From contig CAVXFL010000020.1 in the NCBI GenBank assembly GCA_963761015.1, positions 496,001-560,000 on the forward strand: a DNA stretch of 64,000 nt. The letters are read 5' to 3'. The position numbers and the translations under genes are program-made. The stretch's first letter is position 1, and the number at the start of each line of letters is the position of its first letter. The notes below the pieces were generated by a model, which was given only the letters and a program-made list of their open reading frames with translations, made no database searches and was not told the DNA's origin. The DNA comes from CAVXFL01 sp963761015. GTDB lineage: Bacteria; Pseudomonadota; Alphaproteobacteria; Acetobacterales; Acetobacteraceae. Shown here piece by piece: positions 62,222 through 64,000 of the stretch.

Positions 62222-62680
62222 ATGAACATGAAACGTATGCGCGGACGAAGCCACCGCGGCAGCGGCGGAGGTGGCGGCGGCGGCGGTCCTCCGCGGCACC
62301 ATCACGGCGGCATTCCGCTCAATCGCAATCACGTCTTCGACAGCAACGGCCCGGATGTCCGCGTGCGCGGCACCGCCCAGCAGTTGTTCGAGAAATACCT
62401 GCAACTCGGTCGCGACGCGACCAGCTCGGGCGACCGGGTGATGGCGGAGAGCTATTTCCAGCACGCCGAACACTACTTCCGCATACTGAACGCGATGACC
62501 CAGGCGCAGCAGCAACAGCAGCAGAGCGTGCCGAACGGGCAGCACGGGCCGATCCAGCAGCGGCGCCCGTCCGGGGCGGAGCCCGAGTTCGAGGATTCGG
62601 AACAGCCGCTGGCCGGCACCGGCGACCAGCCGAACGAGCCGCGCGAGATCCCCATCGCCGCCGCGCCGCCGGAGAGCTGA
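62222..62680 (+). CDS. DUF4167-family protein
   Basis: The product has 152 residues. MKRMRGRSHRGSGGGGGGGG then RNHVFDSNGPDVRVRGTAQQ and LFEKYLQLGRDATSSGDRVM, AESYFQHAEHYFRILNAMTQ is the DUF4167 domain, an RNA-binding-like basic N-terminus with a helical core. It is widespread in alphaproteobacteria and is usually found directly after prmC, as here. A Gln run (QAQQQQQQS) and an acidic tail follow. The function is unknown; the linkage to release-factor modification hints at translation. Confidence 0.88.
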   Translation: MNMKRMRGRSHRGSGGGGGGGGPPRHHHGGIPLNRNHVFDSNGPDVRVRGTAQQLFEKYLQLGRDATSSGDRVMAESYFQHAEHYFRILNAMTQAQQQQQQSVPNGQHGPIQQRRPSGAEPEFEDSEQPLAGTGDQPNEPREIPIAAAPPES

Positions 62681-62796
62681 TCCGAGGCCGCTTGCCCGGC
62701 CAAGCCACGCTCGCGCGCAACTCCCCCGACGATCGGCGGTTTCCTTACCGCCGCGCGACCGCTCATGCGGCGGGCGGCAGCGGGGAGGCTACCATC

Positions 62797-63120
62797 ATGT
62801 CCGAGGCAAGTCGCAGCAGGATCGGCGCCGGATTTCTGGCCGGGATGTTCGCCGTCGGTGTGGCCGCGGCGGCGCTACCCGTCCGAGCCGTCGCCGCAGG
62901 CATGGTATCGCGGCGCGAGGGCAACGTCTGGAACTGGCAAAAGCATCAGCCGAGGCGCGGCGGCACGGTCGCGAAGGAGCGTGCCGCCGGGGTGGCGCCG
63001 CCGCAAAGCCGGCGCGCCCGGCTGAATGCCGAGGTGGAGCGCCTGGACCGCCGGCTATTGTCGCGCGGGCGCGTCGGGACGGCTTCCCAGGCCGGCGCCG
63101 CGACGCAAGCCGGACGCTAG
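62797..63120 (+). CDS. Hypothetical exported protein
   Basis: The start ATG 62797 (GGGGAGG upstream) gives 107 residues. An N-terminal hydrophobic stretch (IGAGFLAGMFAVGVAAAALP then VRAVAAG) looks like a signal peptide. The rest is basic (VWNWQKHQPRRGGTVAKERA; RRARLNAEVERLDRRLLSRG). No family is recognised. Confidence 0.6.
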   Translation: MSEASRSRIGAGFLAGMFAVGVAAAALPVRAVAAGMVSRREGNVWNWQKHQPRRGGTVAKERAAGVAPPQSRRARLNAEVERLDRRLLSRGRVGTASQAGAATQAGR

Positions 63121-63134
63121 CAAGATGGCTGGCC

Positions 63135-63338
63135 TTATGGGAACGCGCAGCCGGGGCGCATGCCGAGCGCCTTGAAGATGCGCGCCGCCGGGCAGAACCC
63201 GGTAAAGCCGGCCTGCAGCATATTCGCCCCGGCGAAGGCGGCGAGGAGCAGCCACCACGGGCTGACCAGCCAGCCGAGGACCACGCCGATCAGCACGACG
63301 ATGCCGGCGAACGACAGCACGGCGTTGTCGATAGTCAT
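63135..63338 (-). CDS. DUF2892-family small membrane protein
   Basis: The product has 67 residues and two hydrophobic helices: AVLSFAGIVVLIGVVLGWLV and WWLLLAAFAGANMLQAGFTG, then FCPAARIFKALGM, the DUF2892 (YgaP membrane-domain) pattern with its conserved Cys. AGGGAGAAG precedes the start. It lies 20 bases downstream of the thioredoxin-2 gene, so the two form an operon; a role in redox or sulfur stress is inference. Confidence 0.87.
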   Translation of the reverse strand: MTIDNAVLSFAGIVVLIGVVLGWLVSPWWLLLAAFAGANMLQAGFTGFCPAARIFKALGMRPGCAFP

Positions 63339-63358
63339 CTGTACTTCTCCCTTGAACG

Positions 63359-63823
63359 TCAGGTTGTTGCCCCGGATCGCGCGGCCACGTGCCGGCGGGT
63401 CCACGCGACGATGCCGCGCGCGTCGCGCGCGCCGGCCTCCTGCGCCAGCACCTCGCCGCGATCGAACAGGACCAGGGCCGGGATGCCGCGGACACCAAGC
63501 CGCGCGGTGATCTCCGGCGCCTGATCGGCATTCAGTTTCAACAGGCGAACGTCCGGCTCCAGCGCAGACGCCGCGCGCTCGAACATCGGCGCCATCGTCC
63601 GGCACGGGCCGCACCAGGGCGCCCAGATGTCCACCAGCACCGGAATGTCGTTACTGCGGACGTGACGCTCCATGCCCGCGGCGTCCACCGCCCGCGGCCG
63701 GCCGTCGAACAGCGGCTCGTGACAGGAGCCGCAGCGCGCCTCGGCCGCCTTCCGCGCCCGCGGCACGCGGTTCAGCGCGTCGCAATGCGGACAAACCAGA
63801 TGGATATGATCGCTGCCGGCCAT
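63359..63823 (-). CDS. trxC: Thioredoxin 2
   Basis: The product has 154 residues. The N-terminal zinc finger has CPHC (11-14) and CGSC (31-34). The thioredoxin domain has active site WCGPC at 70-74 in VLVDIWAPWCGPCRTMAPM, and cis-Pro in GVRGIPALVLFDRGEVLAQE. It is a stress-inducible cytoplasmic disulfide reductase whose zinc finger sets its redox behaviour. The start ATG 63823 gives the normal MAGSDHIHLVCPHCDALNRV. Confidence 0.93.
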   Translation of the reverse strand: MAGSDHIHLVCPHCDALNRVPRARKAAEARCGSCHEPLFDGRPRAVDAAGMERHVRSNDIPVLVDIWAPWCGPCRTMAPMFERAASALEPDVRLLKLNADQAPEITARLGVRGIPALVLFDRGEVLAQEAGARDARGIVAWTRRHVAARSGATT

Positions 63824-63898
63824 GGTGCTGTTCCCGGCCGGGACTCATGGCGAATCTCGGCGCGCGCCGCCTTGATGCAGATCAAGCGCGCGGCGGCG

Positions 63899-64000
63899 TC
63901 AGACCCGGTCCGGCCCCACGCGCACCAGCAGCTTGCCGAAGTTGCGGCCGCGCAAGATGCCGATCAGCGCGGCGGGGGCGTTCTCCAGCCCCTCCACCAC
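63899..64000 (-). CDS. C-terminal end of an NADP-dependent oxidoreductase (medium-chain, zinc-free type, partial)
   Basis: The minus strand from the window edge reads VVEGLENAPAALIGILRGRN, then FGKLLVRVGPDRV and TGA at 63899-63901. This is the standard C-terminus of the leukotriene-B4-dehydrogenase / CurA-like NADPH reductases. The rest lies beyond the window. Confidence 0.8.
   Translation of the reverse strand: MVEGLENAPAALIGILRGRNFGKLLVRVGPDRV

Noticed and set aside
1..64000. tRNA, rRNA, CRISPR or prophage
   Set aside because: I looked for T-loop-like GGTTCGA(A/G)TCC with a matching acceptor stem, regularly spaced repeats, and phage structural genes on both strands and found none that I can support.

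Overview
The window looks like chromosomal DNA of a high-GC alphaproteobacterium, most likely Acetobacteraceae or a close Rhodospirillales relative. The grounds are a C4-pathway 5-aminolevulinate synthase (hemA), a phasin, a DUF4167 protein, a MarR / OmpR-type regulator / EnvZ-type kinase trio resembling petP-petR, a giant protein ending in a Hint domain, and very GC-rich third codon positions. I saw no rRNA, tRNA or CRISPR array.

Layout. 1-2955: end of an unknown gene, an L-threonate dehydrogenase-like enzyme, a DUF4142 lipoprotein and proline iminopeptidase. 3023-10768: three tandem paralogous genes for secreted Asn/Gln/Gly-rich low-complexity proteins that share a signal peptide. The first has a frameshift. 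The third is split by an IS3-family element, which is itself split by an IS1634-like element. 10868-17028: phasin, sensor kinase/regulator/MarR operon, a second beta-hydroxyacid dehydrogenase, an M24 peptidase and a PPC-domain protein. 17107-27722: a huge SDGT-repeat protein with a C-terminal Hint domain, encoded with a DevBCA-type ABC exporter (ATPase, permease, HlyD-like adaptor); a YkoP-like gene and a remnant of a second permease lie between them. 28065-32313: oxalate/formate-type MFS transporter, ketopantoate reductase and a GMC oxidoreductase. 32384-33834: a lower-GC, overlapping pair of proteins resembling the Nmad2 and Nmad3 'nucleotide modification associated' domains. 33857-38499: flavin/F420-type oxidoreductases, small conserved proteins, inositol-3-phosphate synthase and a histidine phosphatase. 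38519-49390: a GT9-like protein, NhaA, and a tightly overlapping glycan-type cluster (two CgeB-like glycosyltransferases, nucleotidyltransferase, methyltransferase, glycosidase-like protein, GT4, FemAB-like acetyltransferase, methyltransferase). 49677-54754: OprB-like porin, CtpA protease, EF-G-like GTPase. 54890-64000: DegT-type aminotransferase, hemA, SCP-x-type thiolase, hydrolase, methyltransferase, prmC, DUF4167 protein, thioredoxin 2 and the end of a quinone-reductase-like gene.

A recurring theme is single-base frameshifts in otherwise well-conserved genes (at least ten genes, mostly apparent one-base insertions). Many are probably sequence errors, so these genes are reported as whole units with the shift located. 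The most interesting regions are the N/Q-rich secreted paralogues, the Nmad2/Nmad3 pair, the Hint protein with its exporter, the glycan cluster, and three interspersed palindromic repeats, one of which is read in frame inside a glycosyltransferase.
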